From contig OZ220746.1 of the NCBI GenBank assembly GCA_965117025.1, positions 1,736,001-1,800,000 on the forward strand: 64,000 bases of DNA, written 5' to 3'. The position numbers were made by a program, and so were the translations under genes. The notes under the pieces are model-generated. The model was not told the origin of the DNA. It saw only the letters and a list, made by a program, of their open reading frames with translations, and did not search any database. This document shows positions 51,296 through 60,449 of this stretch, one piece after another. The first letter of the stretch is position 1, and every line of letters begins with the position of its first letter. The DNA comes from VXPQ01 sp965117025 (GTDB lineage: Bacteria > Bacteroidota > Rhodothermia > Rhodothermales > VXPQ01).

Positions 51296-52609
51296 CTAAA
51301 GCGTGTCAAGGTCTGCAAGGGAGCGGACGCCCAGCGCTCGTTCAAGCGCGGCGGTCATCTTCAGGTAGCGCGCGAACGTGTCTTCGTAGCCCGTCCCCAA
51401 CGAGAAGAGCATGCGCTCGGCGTCAAGCAGGTCAAGGAAATCGGTGCGGCCGGTGGTGTAGGCGCTGAGCGTAGCCTGAAGCGTGGTCTCGGCCTGGGGA
51501 ATAAGGGCTTCCCGGTAAAGGGCAAGCTGCTGAGCCTCCCCGCGCAGCCGGCTTACGAGATCGGCGATCTGCGTCCGGAACGAGGTTTCAAGCGCTTCCT
51601 GACGCGCCTCGACCTGGATGCGGCGTACGCGGGTTTCCTCCAGCCGGGCACGCAAGTCTCCGCGTTGGATCGGCACGTTGATGGTGGCTCCAATCGCGAT
51701 GGCATCGCGCCCCGTGGCCGTCGTCGGCACGTCCGTATTACCTATGTCGAACCAGGTGATGTTCAGGCCGAAATCGGGCATGAACTGCTTGCGGGCCAGG
51801 GCGATCCGGGCATCGGCGCGTCGCGCTGCTGCGTCGAGGGCATCGGCTTCGGGCCGTTCCCTTCGGGCGATTTCCAACAGCGCGTCTTCGTCGAGGCGGG
51901 GAATGGGGGGCGCCTCGACCCGGATGCCAGTCATAAAGGCATCGGATGTGGGCCGGTTGAGCAGGCGCGCCAGGGTTTCGGCCGCCGTGCGGCGACGCTC
52001 TGCAAGTTCAAGCTGCACGCGTGCGAGCGTGTTCTTCTCCAATTGCGCTTTCAGGATGGCTTGTTGCATGCCGCTGCCCACTTCGTATTGCGCGGCGGCA
52101 GCCTCTTCAAAGTTCTCCAGTCTGTCCTGAAAAGCGAGGATGAGCTGCTCCTGTTGCTGAACCCGATAGAGTTCGTAGTACGCCTGCTTGGCCTCGAAGA
52201 GCAGGTCCTCTTCGAAGGTATCTGCTTCAAAGCCTGCGACTTCGGCGCTCAGGTCAGCGATAGTTCCCTGAAGACCGAGTTTGCCGGGGTACGGCACCAT
52301 CTGTTCGATGCGCCATTGGCTGCGCTGTGCGCCGCGCGCCGTCAGGAGCGGGTACGGTTGGTAACCGATCATCACAGAAGGATCCGGCAAGGCGGACACC
52401 TGGCGGCTTCGAGTAGCCTGTGCCTCTGCCTCCAGTCGCGACACTCGCAGGGACGGGTTGTTGACCCGTACCTCCGTTAAGATATCTTCGAGACTCAGGA
52501 GCGTGTCGGCCGGCGCAAGCGGTCGATGCTTTGCATGGGCCATCGCCGGGAGCAGAAGCAGGGCGATAAGTATAGCGCGGACTGCGCCAATGGATTGAAT
52601 CAGCTTCAT
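51296..52609 (-). CDS. TolC-family outer-membrane efflux factor
   Basis: A 437-residue outer-membrane channel subunit with signal peptide (AILIALLLLPAMAHAKH). Two long helical repeats typical of TolC start at SLRVSRLEAEAQATRS and at ARRADARIALARKQFMPDFGL. It completes the CusCBA tripartite pump with the two genes downstream (36-bp and 66-bp gaps). A strong inverted repeat lies 18 bp upstream of its start. Confidence 0.93.
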   Translation of the reverse strand: MKLIQSIGAVRAILIALLLLPAMAHAKHRPLAPADTLLSLEDILTEVRVNNPSLRVSRLEAEAQATRSRQVSALPDPSVMIGYQPYPLLTARGAQRSQWRIEQMVPYPGKLGLQGTIADLSAEVAGFEADTFEEDLLFEAKQAYYELYRVQQQEQLILAFQDRLENFEEAAAAQYEVGSGMQQAILKAQLEKNTLARVQLELAERRRTAAETLARLLNRPTSDAFMTGIRVEAPPIPRLDEDALLEIARRERPEADALDAAARRADARIALARKQFMPDFGLNITWFDIGNTDVPTTATGRDAIAIGATINVPIQRGDLRARLEETRVRRIQVEARQEALETSFRTQIADLVSRLRGEAQQLALYREALIPQAETTLQATLSAYTTGRTDFLDLLDAERMLFSLGTGYEDTFARYLKMTAALERALGVRSLADLDTL

Positions 52610-52626
52610 GGATTTCCTGACTGTTT

Positions 52627-52667
52627 AAGGATACTCTGATCTTTGCGGACGTAATCAGAGTATCCTT
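52627..52667. promoter_or_regulatory. 14-bp inverted repeat upstream of the cusC-like gene
   Basis: AAGGATACTCTGAT and ATCAGAGTATCCTT are perfect complements around a 13-base loop. It lies between the His-rich gene and cusC, 18 bp before the cusC start. It could be an operator for a metal sensor or an RNA hairpin that sets the ratio of upstream to downstream gene products. Confidence 0.55.
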
Positions 52668-52730
52668 GAGACTTCCTGTTGCAAACACGAGAGGTACGGT
52701 CGAGCCGGACCTCAAGGAGAGTAGGGCCGC

Positions 52731-52754
52731 TGTATAGTGATAACAGGCCCTAAT
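52731..52754 (-). repeat. GGGCCTGTTA element, copy 3
   Basis: On the minus strand it reads TTAGGGCCTGTTATCACTAT followed by ACAG, 18 bp beyond the stop of the His-rich gene. It matches copies at 9870, 32654 and 54081 with one internal base changed. Confidence 0.65.
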
Positions 52755-52771
52755 GAGAAGCAACAAGTCTC

Positions 52772-53239
52772 TCAGATCAGGAACGTGGCAAGAAAGGCCT
52801 GCCTATCGGTGAGGGGAAACCCGATAAGGGGGGGTGGGGCGGAGGTGCGTGGGGATATAGATACCTTATCCGGTGCTTCGTATCGGGTATGGGGAAGGAG
52901 AGCAAGGAAAAGATTGCCTGCATCCCGCCATGAGGTCCTCGAAAGAAGCGTTACGGCCTCGCCGGTTGCAGCCGATTCGAATGCGCAGCATGGCCGGGTA
53001 TCCAAAGAAGAGGGTATCACTCCTTCATGCGTCGATTCCGCTTCGTGCGGGCAGGGAGGAGCCGGGGCCTCGGCAGGCGCATGGGAATGCGTGTTTTCAT
53101 GGTGGCAGTCGTGGGCTCCATGCCGGTCGTTTTGCCCCATGGCGCAGGTCGTTTGCACCAGAGGCGCCGCCACGCCGAACAGCAAACTCAGAACGAGCAG
53201 GGTGGAAAAAAGCCTGTATGTCCTCAGCGCAGGGAGCAT
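52772..53239 (-). CDS. Exported His/Cys-rich protein heading the metal efflux operon
   Basis: A 155-residue protein with a signal peptide (LFSTLLVLSLLFGVAAPLVQ) and a metal-ligand-rich middle, including HGAHDCHHENTHSHAP and CPHEAESTHE, then a CC pair. It probably binds metal ions in the periplasm. Its place just ahead of cusCBA suggests a metallochaperone or sensor-like buffer; similar small leader proteins precede efflux operons in Bacteroidota. No family name is assigned. The start is the ATG at 53239, with an A+T-rich promoter-like TTATAAAG just upstream. Confidence 0.6.
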   Translation of the reverse strand: MLPALRTYRLFSTLLVLSLLFGVAAPLVQTTCAMGQNDRHGAHDCHHENTHSHAPAEAPAPPCPHEAESTHEGVIPSSLDTRPCCAFESAATGEAVTLLSRTSWRDAGNLFLALLPHTRYEAPDKVSISPRTSAPPPLIGFPLTDRQAFLATFLI

Positions 53240-53363
53240 TCTTTATAATTTCCAAAAGGAACGATCAGCGACACGCATTATCCGGGTTCCTATTGTTCGT
53301 AAAAGGACAAAGCCGGAAATGGTTTCGTGAAACCGAACAAGGCCGCCCGCCATACCAGCACGC

Positions 53364-54056
53364 ATGAGCCATTCCGTTCGCCAGCACCTGCAGCTCGACA
53401 TCGAAGCCTACGACGCATCGATTCGCAGCTTCATTCCCGGCTACGAGGCGATGCTTGAATGGGCCGCGGAGGAAATCGCCCGGGTCAAGCCGGAACGGAT
53501 TCTCGATCTTGGGGCCGGGACGGGAGCGCTGGCGGAGGCGATCCTGAAAAGGTGGCCGTCAGGCGTCGTGGAGTTGGTAGACGTGGACGGCGAAATGTTG
53601 CGTCGCGCCGAGTCGAGGTTGCGGCGCTTCGGGGACCGGGTCCGTTTGCGCGGGCAGTCGTTCAACGATCCGTTGCCGGGCTGCGATGCGGTCGCCGCCT
53701 CCCTCTCCTTGCATCATGTGGCCGACATGGACGCCAAGACTGCGTTATACGGCCGCATCGCGCAAGCGCTTCGTTCAGAGGGCGTTTTCGTCAATGCCGA
53801 CGTGACCATGCCGGGAGCGGACCCCGACCGCGCAGCGGACTACGCCACCTGGGCGGCGCATCTGGTGGCCTGCGGCATTGATGAGGCGCAGGCCTATCGG
53901 CACTTTGACGAGTGGTCGGACGAGGACGCCTACTTTCCCCTCGAGAGGGAGCTTCGGGCGATGCGTGAGGCGGGGTTCGACGCCGAGTGCGTATGGCGCC
54001 AAACCCCGAGCACGGTCCTCGTTGGCCGCAAGCGGAACGCAAGCTACATCGAGTAG
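53364..54056 (+). CDS. Class I SAM-dependent methyltransferase
   Basis: A 230-residue Rossmann-fold methyltransferase. Motif I is ILDLGAGTGALAEAI (about 42-56), followed by the acidic strand ELVDVDGEML (about 65-74) and post-motif LPGCDAVAASLSLHHVADM. Substrate cannot be told. It is divergent from the metal efflux operon and upstream of, but opposite to, the tRNA-Pro gene. Length and motifs are normal for a small-molecule methyltransferase. Confidence 0.85.
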   Translation: MSHSVRQHLQLDIEAYDASIRSFIPGYEAMLEWAAEEIARVKPERILDLGAGTGALAEAILKRWPSGVVELVDVDGEMLRRAESRLRRFGDRVRLRGQSFNDPLPGCDAVAASLSLHHVADMDAKTALYGRIAQALRSEGVFVNADVTMPGADPDRAADYATWAAHLVACGIDEAQAYRHFDEWSDEDAYFPLERELRAMREAGFDAECVWRQTPSTVLVGRKRNASYIE

Positions 54057-54080
54057 CTGATCCTGGCGTAGATCAGGGCG

Positions 54081-54107
54081 CCGTTGCATAGTGCTAACAG
54101 GCCCTGA
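54081..54107 (-). repeat. GGGCCTGTTA element, copy 4, abutting tRNA-Pro
   Basis: On the minus strand TTCAGGGCCTGTTAGCACTA follows directly after the encoded CCA end of tRNA-Pro. This copy shows that the element is linked to 3' ends of transcripts in general, not only to stop codons. Confidence 0.7.
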
Positions 54108-54108
54108 A

Positions 54109-54185
<77 letters not shown>

Positions 54186-54214
54186 AAAAGCCGGATTTGC
54201 TTCCGCAAAATCCG
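54186..54214 (-). terminator. Probable terminator of the acyl-CoA ligase gene
   Basis: On the minus strand CGGATTTTGC-GGAA-GCAAATCCG forms a hairpin with one bulged base, followed by GCTTTT. It lies 46 bp behind the ligase stop and directly ahead of the tRNA gene. Confidence 0.5.
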
Positions 54215-54260
54215 AAAGCGGACAAAAGGCAGATTCGAACGCACGCCCCCCTGCCGGGTT

Positions 54261-56174
54261 TCACCGCCTCCACTTCTCGTACATGTCTGTGATCAAGGCT
54301 GCGTAGTGCGCCTCGATTCGGGATCGGCGCGGTTTCAGGGTCGGCGTGAGGAGCCCGTTTTCCACGGAAAACGGCTCATCCAGTAGCCGGAACGCTCGAA
54401 TTTTTTCGTGGGCTGCGGTCGTGCGGGAATATTCGCGGAACGCCCGATCGAACAAACCGAGCACCTTCTCGTGAGTGATCAGCGGGGTGTGCTCTCCGGC
54501 CGCCAACCCATGATCCGTGGCGTACGTTTTGAGAAAATCCCGGTTCGGGGCTACGAGTGCAGCCAGAAACTCCCTCCCCTCGCCCAGCACCACGATCTGG
54601 TCGATGAACGGCGCCGTCTTGAAGGCGTCTTCGATAGGTCCGGGGTAGATGTTCTTCCCGCCCGCCGAGACGATCATGTGCTTGATCCGGTCGGTAATCA
54701 CGAGATAGCCGTCCTCGAACCGGCCCACATCGCCGGTGTGATACCAGCCGTCGGTATCGATGGCTTCCCGGGTCGCTTCGGGGTTGTTCCAGTAGCCCTT
54801 CATCACATTCGGTCCCCGGGCTACGATTTCCCCGGCGCCGGTTGTCAGATCGGAAGGGTACTCGTCTCCGGATAACCGCCCGAGAATATGATTATTGTCG
54901 AGGTCCCGGATGCCGACGGTCGTTCCGGGGATAATGTGTCCCACGGTGCCGTACCGGGGGCGCTCCACCGGATTGAACGAGAGGCCAGGAGCTGTCTCGG
55001 TCAGGCCGTACCCCTCGATAATCGGGATGCCTGCGGCCTGAAAGAACATTCCGATTTCTTCCGGAAGCGCTGCCCCGCCGGAAAAGGCGAGCCGGAGTTT
55101 TCCGCCCAGCTTTTGATGCAATTTCGAAAAGACCAGCCGATGGGCCAGCGTACATTGCAGGCCCAGAAGCGGCCCTATGGCTCTTTTCTTCATGCGCCGC
55201 TCAGCAGCCTTATTGCCCGTCGCTACCGCCCAGAAAAACACTTTCTTCTGTATCGCCGATCCCTCCTCCACCGATTTTTGGATAGCATGGTACAGGCGTT
55301 CGAAGACGCGCGGCACAGAGAGCAGAATGGTTGGGGACACCTCCGGCAAATTTCTGCTCAGCGCATCGATGCTTTCTGCATAGGATACAGTAACACCACA
55401 GGCCATGGCCACCAGATATCCCCCGGTACGCTCCAGCGCGTGAGCAAGCGGCAGAAAGGAAAGGTGGTGGTCCTCTGCTGTGATCGGCAACAGGCCGAGC
55501 ACGGCTTCCACATTGGAGCAGAAATTGCGATGCGTGAGCATGACTCCCTTGGGCCGGCCTGTCGTGCCGCTCGTGTATATAAGGGCGGACAGGTCGTCCG
55601 GGGTCACATCCCTGAGCAGAGCCGCCCCGGGTTGCTCCGCCAGTGCGCTCCGATGCCCCCGCCCGGCTTGCAACGCCTCGTCCCACGACAGCACGTGTTC
55701 CGTTTTTCTCCCGGTACCGCTTTGGTTCTTGCTGCCCGCACTCATGGATACAATCCGGCGAAGATCGGGGCATTCGTCAAAAATTTTCTCGGCTTTGCGC
55801 TGCTGAATAGCGGTGGATACCACAAAAACGGATGCGCCGGAATCCTGAAGGATCCAGGCTGCCTGATCGGCGGGCAGGGATGTGTAGAGGGATACGTTCA
55901 CCGCGCCGAGCAACTGCGTAGCCAGATCCGTAACAGCCCATTCCGGACGGTTTTCCGACAGGATGGCTACGCGCGCTCCTTTTTCGATACCTTCCTGCCG
56001 GAGGAATCCCGCCATGTCGTGCACACGCTCTTCCAATTCGTCCCAGGATATGTCCACCCACGCGCGGGATACGCGGTCTTTGTACCGGAATGCCGTGCGG
56101 TTCGTCCCCCGGTACCGGGCCACGATCCCGCGGAAGAGTTCCGGAACCGTTTCAAAATCAAACAGGGCGGGCAT
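54261..56174 (-). CDS. Long-chain fatty acid--CoA ligase (AMP-forming)
   Basis: A 637-residue ANL-superfamily ligase of the FadD15/eukaryote-like type. The AMP-binding loop is IYTSGTTGRPKG (199-210); GYGLTETAPGLSFNP, the GWYHTGDVGRFEDGYL hinge and DRIKHMIVSAGGKNIYP follow, with the C-terminal lysine region present. It activates fatty acids with ATP and CoA at the membrane. It precedes the tRNA-Pro gene and ends in a plausible terminator. Confidence 0.93.
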   Translation of the reverse strand: MPALFDFETVPELFRGIVARYRGTNRTAFRYKDRVSRAWVDISWDELEERVHDMAGFLRQEGIEKGARVAILSENRPEWAVTDLATQLLGAVNVSLYTSLPADQAAWILQDSGASVFVVSTAIQQRKAEKIFDECPDLRRIVSMSAGSKNQSGTGRKTEHVLSWDEALQAGRGHRSALAEQPGAALLRDVTPDDLSALIYTSGTTGRPKGVMLTHRNFCSNVEAVLGLLPITAEDHHLSFLPLAHALERTGGYLVAMACGVTVSYAESIDALSRNLPEVSPTILLSVPRVFERLYHAIQKSVEEGSAIQKKVFFWAVATGNKAAERRMKKRAIGPLLGLQCTLAHRLVFSKLHQKLGGKLRLAFSGGAALPEEIGMFFQAAGIPIIEGYGLTETAPGLSFNPVERPRYGTVGHIIPGTTVGIRDLDNNHILGRLSGDEYPSDLTTGAGEIVARGPNVMKGYWNNPEATREAIDTDGWYHTGDVGRFEDGYLVITDRIKHMIVSAGGKNIYPGPIEDAFKTAPFIDQIVVLGEGREFLAALVAPNRDFLKTYATDHGLAAGEHTPLITHEKVLGLFDRAFREYSRTTAAHEKIRAFRLLDEPFSVENGLLTPTLKPRRSRIEAHYAALITDMYEKWRR

Positions 56175-56250
56175 GGAGTCAGAGGTTTTGGAAACTCCGG
56201 ACTATCGAGGCCGGTGGCCGTCGGAATCATCTTGCCGTTCCGGTACACGC

Positions 56251-59200
56251 TCAGAAGCGCACCTTGACTCCTATCTGAGCGCGGCGCGTGTCCCCAAGCC
56301 CGCTTCGGATCGCGCCGTCGAAATTGAACAGGAGCGATCCCAGGGCGGTGTCGAGGAAATTGTCGGCATTGGTGATGTTGAAGAGGTCCATAATGATTTC
56401 CACCCGATGCTGCGTCCCGAAGGTACGCGACAGCCGCACATCCCAGGTGAAGAACTCGTTGTCCCGCCGCAGCGTGTTGCGCTGGAGGATCGTCCCGTCC
56501 GCACAGATGCGGTCCGACGGCACCGCGGCGCGCTCGCCCCGCAGGGAGCAGCTCTCTGACACCGGCGAGGCCGACAGATACCGGAAGATATTACTGAACG
56601 ACACCTTGCCCGGAAGCGAGAAGACGAAATAGCCGGTGAACTGGTGCCGGCGGTCACGGTCGGACCAGCCGTACTCCGGCGCCAGATTGCGGGCGTCCGC
56701 GTAGGTGAAGGTGAACGGGTCGCGCTCGTTGTCGTCGTCCGAACGGTCGAAGGCGAGCGTATAGCTGGTTTCGAAATCCAGCAGTCCGTCGAATGCGTCG
56801 CGTCCACGCGCGCCGACCGTGATGCCGTGGTACCGCGAGCGCGCCGAGCTTTCCAGGGTGTACAGGGAAGTGATGCCCCCGCCTCCCGGATGCGTACCCA
56901 CGCCAAAGGGGGATCCCAGCGCGGCGGCGTTGCGGTCGACAAAGCGAAAAAGATGATCGGTGCGCGCGTGCTGCCAGGAGACGCTCGCTGCCAGACCGTT
57001 TCCGAGGGCGTGATCCACCCCGGCGCTGAACGACCACGTGCGCGGCAGTTGCAGATCCCGGTCGCTTACATGAATTTCGGGCAGGAAGGGCGTGGTGCTT
57101 GCCCCGTCGATCAGTTCGTCGATCGGCGGTACGGGACCGAGCACGGGGGAATCGACGCTGCTTCGGAACAGTATCTGCTGAAATGCGCCGTTGGTGGAGC
57201 GGTGTTGTGCGAAGACCAGTCCCGGTATGCGCGCATAATATGAGCCGACATTGGCGCGTACGACGGTGGCGTCCTTGCCCCCGGCATTCCAGGTCAACCC
57301 GAACCGGGGTTGAAAATTGTTGAGGTCGTCGGGAATCGTTCCGTCCGACGGGAAGCGCGGGTCATTCAGGTAAGGCGCATAGAATGTTTCCTCGGGCTCC
57401 ACGAACACATCCGGATGCCACACCCCTTCCCAGCGCAGTCCGAGGTTCAGGACCAGACGGGTTCCGATCTTCCAGGTGTCCTGGACAAACAGCGCCAGTT
57501 CGTTGGTGTAGAAAGCTTGCAATCCCAGGTCTTCGGGGGGCACCCCGGGCGCCGTGGCCGATTGCAGATACAGAAGCACCGGCCCGGTGATCGAAGTGCC
57601 TTCCGGACAGACTCCCTCCGCACTACTCGATCCGTCCGAACAGGTAACGTACCGGTTTCCCTGCTCGACGAATCCCATGAAGCCGTCCACCGAGTCGAAT
57701 AGGTAGCGCCCGTTGGCGAAACCGATGAATTGCTGTTTTACCTTTGTCCGGTTGTACTCTATCCCGGCCTTGAAAAGATGATCGCCTGTCAGGAAAGAAA
57801 CATTGTCGATGAGTTGCAGCCGGGTATCTTCGCCGGGGTCGATCGGCAGGAAAAACGGCAAGCCTATCCGGAATCCGTCGGCGAAATCCATGGCGATGTC
57901 GGGGAAGGGACGTCCGCCGATCGCGTCGAACTGCGGAGCAGGTGAGGGAACGGCGCCGGGCAGGATGGGCCCCTCGTAGTGCCGGGGGCGGCGCTCTATA
58001 GCCCACTGGGCCCGGAATTCGTTAAACGCTGTGTTCCCCAGCAACGAACGCAGGCCGACATTGACGGCGTGCGAGTGGTCTTGCTCGACACCGTTTGCCG
58101 AGAGCCCCCACGAATCCACGTCAAAGGTGCCGTTTACCTGTTCGGACCAGGCATAGTTGTACTTCACCGAAGCCTGGTTCCGCGTGTTCAGGTGGAAGTC
58201 CAGTTTGGCGGTAACGGCGCGGGCGTCGTCGCTGCGGGAAATGGGCCCGAATTCGGCGTCGAAGAGCGTGGGCCACCGGGCGCGCAGGAAATTATCCAGT
58301 TTGCCGAGCTCCGCCGGGCTTTGAACAGCCCGCGAGGTTTGCTTGGTTTCTGACGCGATCTGCTGATCGTAGGCCACGAAGAAGAACGCGCGATCCCTGA
58401 CGATGGGGCCGCCGAACGTAAACCCGAACTGGTTTCGTCCGAATTCCGGCTTGCCGCCGCCCCGGTGCGGACGGTATTCGGAGGAGATGGCGTCCCACTG
58501 TCCGAAGTAATGCGCAGATCCCCGGAATTCGTTGGTCCCGGAGCGCGTCACGACATTGATGAAACCGCCCGAGGAACGCCCGAACTCGGCGGGGGCGCCC
58601 TGGCTTACGACGACCATCTCTTCCACGGCATCCTGGTTGAAGGTGAATGCCGGCCGCTGTCCGCCTCGTTGTTCGCCGAAGAAGGGGTTATTGAAATCGG
58701 CGCCATCCACCATGAAGTTGTTGAAGATGCCCCGCTGCCCGCCGATGTTGAGCACTTCGCCGTCGGGCCCCTGGCTGATGGCCACGCCGGGAGTCAGCAG
58801 CGTCAGGTCGATGAGGTTGCGCCCGTTGTTGGGGAGAGCATCCACGACTTCTTCGGACAGGCGTTGCGAGTGGGTGGCGTCTTCGGGGTCGAGCAAAGGC
58901 GCCTGTTCGGCGGTCACGGTGATTTCCTCTATCTCGATGGGTTGAAAAGCGAGATCCACGTCGAGCGTCTCACCCACATGCAGCACCAGATTTTCACGGC
59001 GGATTTCGCCAAGGTTGAATTCGGAGACCACCCGGATCGCGTAGGTCCCCCGCGGGAGCAGCGCCCGCGCAAAGGCGCCGGAGGAAGTGGTTTCAACCAC
59101 GGTGCGCAGACCGGTCTCGAGATGGTGGATGATCACCGAAGCGTCGGCTACCGGTTCGCCCGAGGCATTATACACCGTTCCTCGTATGATGCCGGTGGTG

Positions 59201-59301
59201 GCCGCGGACTGCGCGCGCACCGGCGCAGCGTTGATGAGAAGGACCACGGCGAGAACAAGTGTCGTGGCCCGGACGAGAGAGCGGGTTCGGGGCGTGAACA
59301 C
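56251..59301 (-). CDS. TonB-dependent receptor with carboxypeptidase-regulatory-like domain
   Basis: An Oar-like outer-membrane receptor of about 1016 residues. A signal peptide (ATTLVLAVVLLINAAPVRAQ) is followed by a CarboxypepD_reg-like domain (IRGTVYNASGEPVADASVIIH), a plug domain (LIDLTLLTPGVAISQG, DGADFNNPFFGEQRGG) and a 22-strand-type barrel ending KVRF. Such proteins import or bind large substrates or display peptides. The GTG at 59301 gives a short signal start; an ATG at 59352 would overlap the pyrD end by 26 bases. Confidence 0.9.
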   Translation of the reverse strand: MFTPRTRSLVRATTLVLAVVLLINAAPVRAQSAATTGIIRGTVYNASGEPVADASVIIHHLETGLRTVVETTSSGAFARALLPRGTYAIRVVSEFNLGEIRRENLVLHVGETLDVDLAFQPIEIEEITVTAEQAPLLDPEDATHSQRLSEEVVDALPNNGRNLIDLTLLTPGVAISQGPDGEVLNIGGQRGIFNNFMVDGADFNNPFFGEQRGGQRPAFTFNQDAVEEMVVVSQGAPAEFGRSSGGFINVVTRSGTNEFRGSAHYFGQWDAISSEYRPHRGGGKPEFGRNQFGFTFGGPIVRDRAFFFVAYDQQIASETKQTSRAVQSPAELGKLDNFLRARWPTLFDAEFGPISRSDDARAVTAKLDFHLNTRNQASVKYNYAWSEQVNGTFDVDSWGLSANGVEQDHSHAVNVGLRSLLGNTAFNEFRAQWAIERRPRHYEGPILPGAVPSPAPQFDAIGGRPFPDIAMDFADGFRIGLPFFLPIDPGEDTRLQLIDNVSFLTGDHLFKAGIEYNRTKVKQQFIGFANGRYLFDSVDGFMGFVEQGNRYVTCSDGSSSAEGVCPEGTSITGPVLLYLQSATAPGVPPEDLGLQAFYTNELALFVQDTWKIGTRLVLNLGLRWEGVWHPDVFVEPEETFYAPYLNDPRFPSDGTIPDDLNNFQPRFGLTWNAGGKDATVVRANVGSYYARIPGLVFAQHRSTNGAFQQILFRSSVDSPVLGPVPPIDELIDGASTTPFLPEIHVSDRDLQLPRTWSFSAGVDHALGNGLAASVSWQHARTDHLFRFVDRNAAALGSPFGVGTHPGGGGITSLYTLESSARSRYHGITVGARGRDAFDGLLDFETSYTLAFDRSDDDNERDPFTFTYADARNLAPEYGWSDRDRRHQFTGYFVFSLPGKVSFSNIFRYLSASPVSESCSLRGERAAVPSDRICADGTILQRNTLRRDNEFFTWDVRLSRTFGTQHRVEIIMDLFNITNADNFLDTALGSLLFNFDGAIRSGLGDTRRAQIGVKVRF

Positions 59302-59326
59302 GGATACTGACGGGTGAATGAAAAAA

Positions 59327-60433
59327 TTACGCGGCGTCGATACCCACCACATCCGTGATGGAATCGAATCCGTCGTTTTCGAGCAATTGAACCAATCCTG
59401 TTTTGATGTCGCGCACCACCCCCGGGCCGCGGTAAATCAGCGCGGTGTAAATCTGTACGAGCGAGGCCCCGGCGCGGAGTTTCCGATAGGCGTCTTCTGC
59501 GGAAAATACGCCTCCCACGCCGATGATGGGCAAAGCCCCTTCCGTGAGGCGATACAGGCGCCGCACAAGATGCGTGGCGCGGGCTTCGAGCGGCCGTCCG
59601 CTGAGTCCCCCCCTGCCGATGGCGCGCAACCGGGCCGGGTGTGTGGTGAGTCCCTCGCGATCGGTTGCCGTGTTGGTGGCCACGAATCCCGCGATTCCGT
59701 ATTCCAGAGCAAGGCGCACGGTTTCCCGAAGGGTACTGTCGAACACGATCCGGTCGGAAACGGGCGGCGGCATTTTTAGCAGCACGGGTACGTGGGGCGC
59801 CGATTTGCTTCGTTGCTCCATGATGACCTTCAGCAGGGTTTCCAGGGATTCAGGATCCTCGAAGGTTTTGCCGTCGCGCGTATTCGGACAGGAAATATTC
59901 AGCGCGATGTAAGCCGCCTGATCCGCAATGGTCTTGAAACTTATGCGGAAATCTTCCACGGCGGAGTTGCCTGTGATCTTGCGGCCGTGTGTGCTGGCAA
60001 TATTGATGCCTATGGGAATCCGGCTTTGGGGCGCGGTTCGTCGAAGCCGCCGGGAAATATTGCGCACCCCCTTGTTGTTGAGGCCCATCCGGTTGATGAG
60101 CGCCTCGTCTTCGATCAGGCGGAAGGCGCGTGGCCGGCGGTTGCCGCGGGAGGGATAGGCTGTGACCGAGCCGACTTCTGCAAAGCCGAATCCCAGCGTG
60201 GGCCAGAATGGCACCAGAGAGGCGTTCTTATCGAAACCGGCGGCAAGGCCGATCGGAGAAGAAACGGTGTGGCCCCACAGGGTTTGTTCGAGGCGTATGT
60301 CCTCGAACGCGAACATTTTTTCCAGCGCTCCTCCTGCCCGTACCAATTGCACGGTTCGGGCTGCACAAGCAGCTGCGTAATGGGCCTGTTCAGGCTCTAT
60401 CCTGAACAGCGCAGATCGAAAAATGTCGTACAT
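59327..60433 (-). CDS. pyrD: Dihydroorotate dehydrogenase, class 2 (quinone-type)
   Basis: A 368-residue flavoenzyme of pyrimidine synthesis. The N-terminal helix MYDIFRSALFRIEPEQAH is the class 2 membrane-binding extension; AAGFDKN (65-71), YPSRGNRRPRAFRL, NRMGLNNKG and the C-terminal PIIGVGGVFSAEDAY FMN site are typical. One difference: the catalytic-base loop reads NISCPNT, with Cys182 where E. coli class 2 PyrD has Ser175. The ATG at 60433 fixes the family N-terminus; the longer upstream frame has no similarity. Confidence 0.93.
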   Translation of the reverse strand: MYDIFRSALFRIEPEQAHYAAACAARTVQLVRAGGALEKMFAFEDIRLEQTLWGHTVSSPIGLAAGFDKNASLVPFWPTLGFGFAEVGSVTAYPSRGNRRPRAFRLIEDEALINRMGLNNKGVRNISRRLRRTAPQSRIPIGINIASTHGRKITGNSAVEDFRISFKTIADQAAYIALNISCPNTRDGKTFEDPESLETLLKVIMEQRSKSAPHVPVLLKMPPPVSDRIVFDSTLRETVRLALEYGIAGFVATNTATDREGLTTHPARLRAIGRGGLSGRPLEARATHLVRRLYRLTEGALPIIGVGGVFSAEDAYRKLRAGASLVQIYTALIYRGPGVVRDIKTGLVQLLENDGFDSITDVVGIDAA

Positions 60434-60449
60434 CTGGGGCGAAAAAGCC

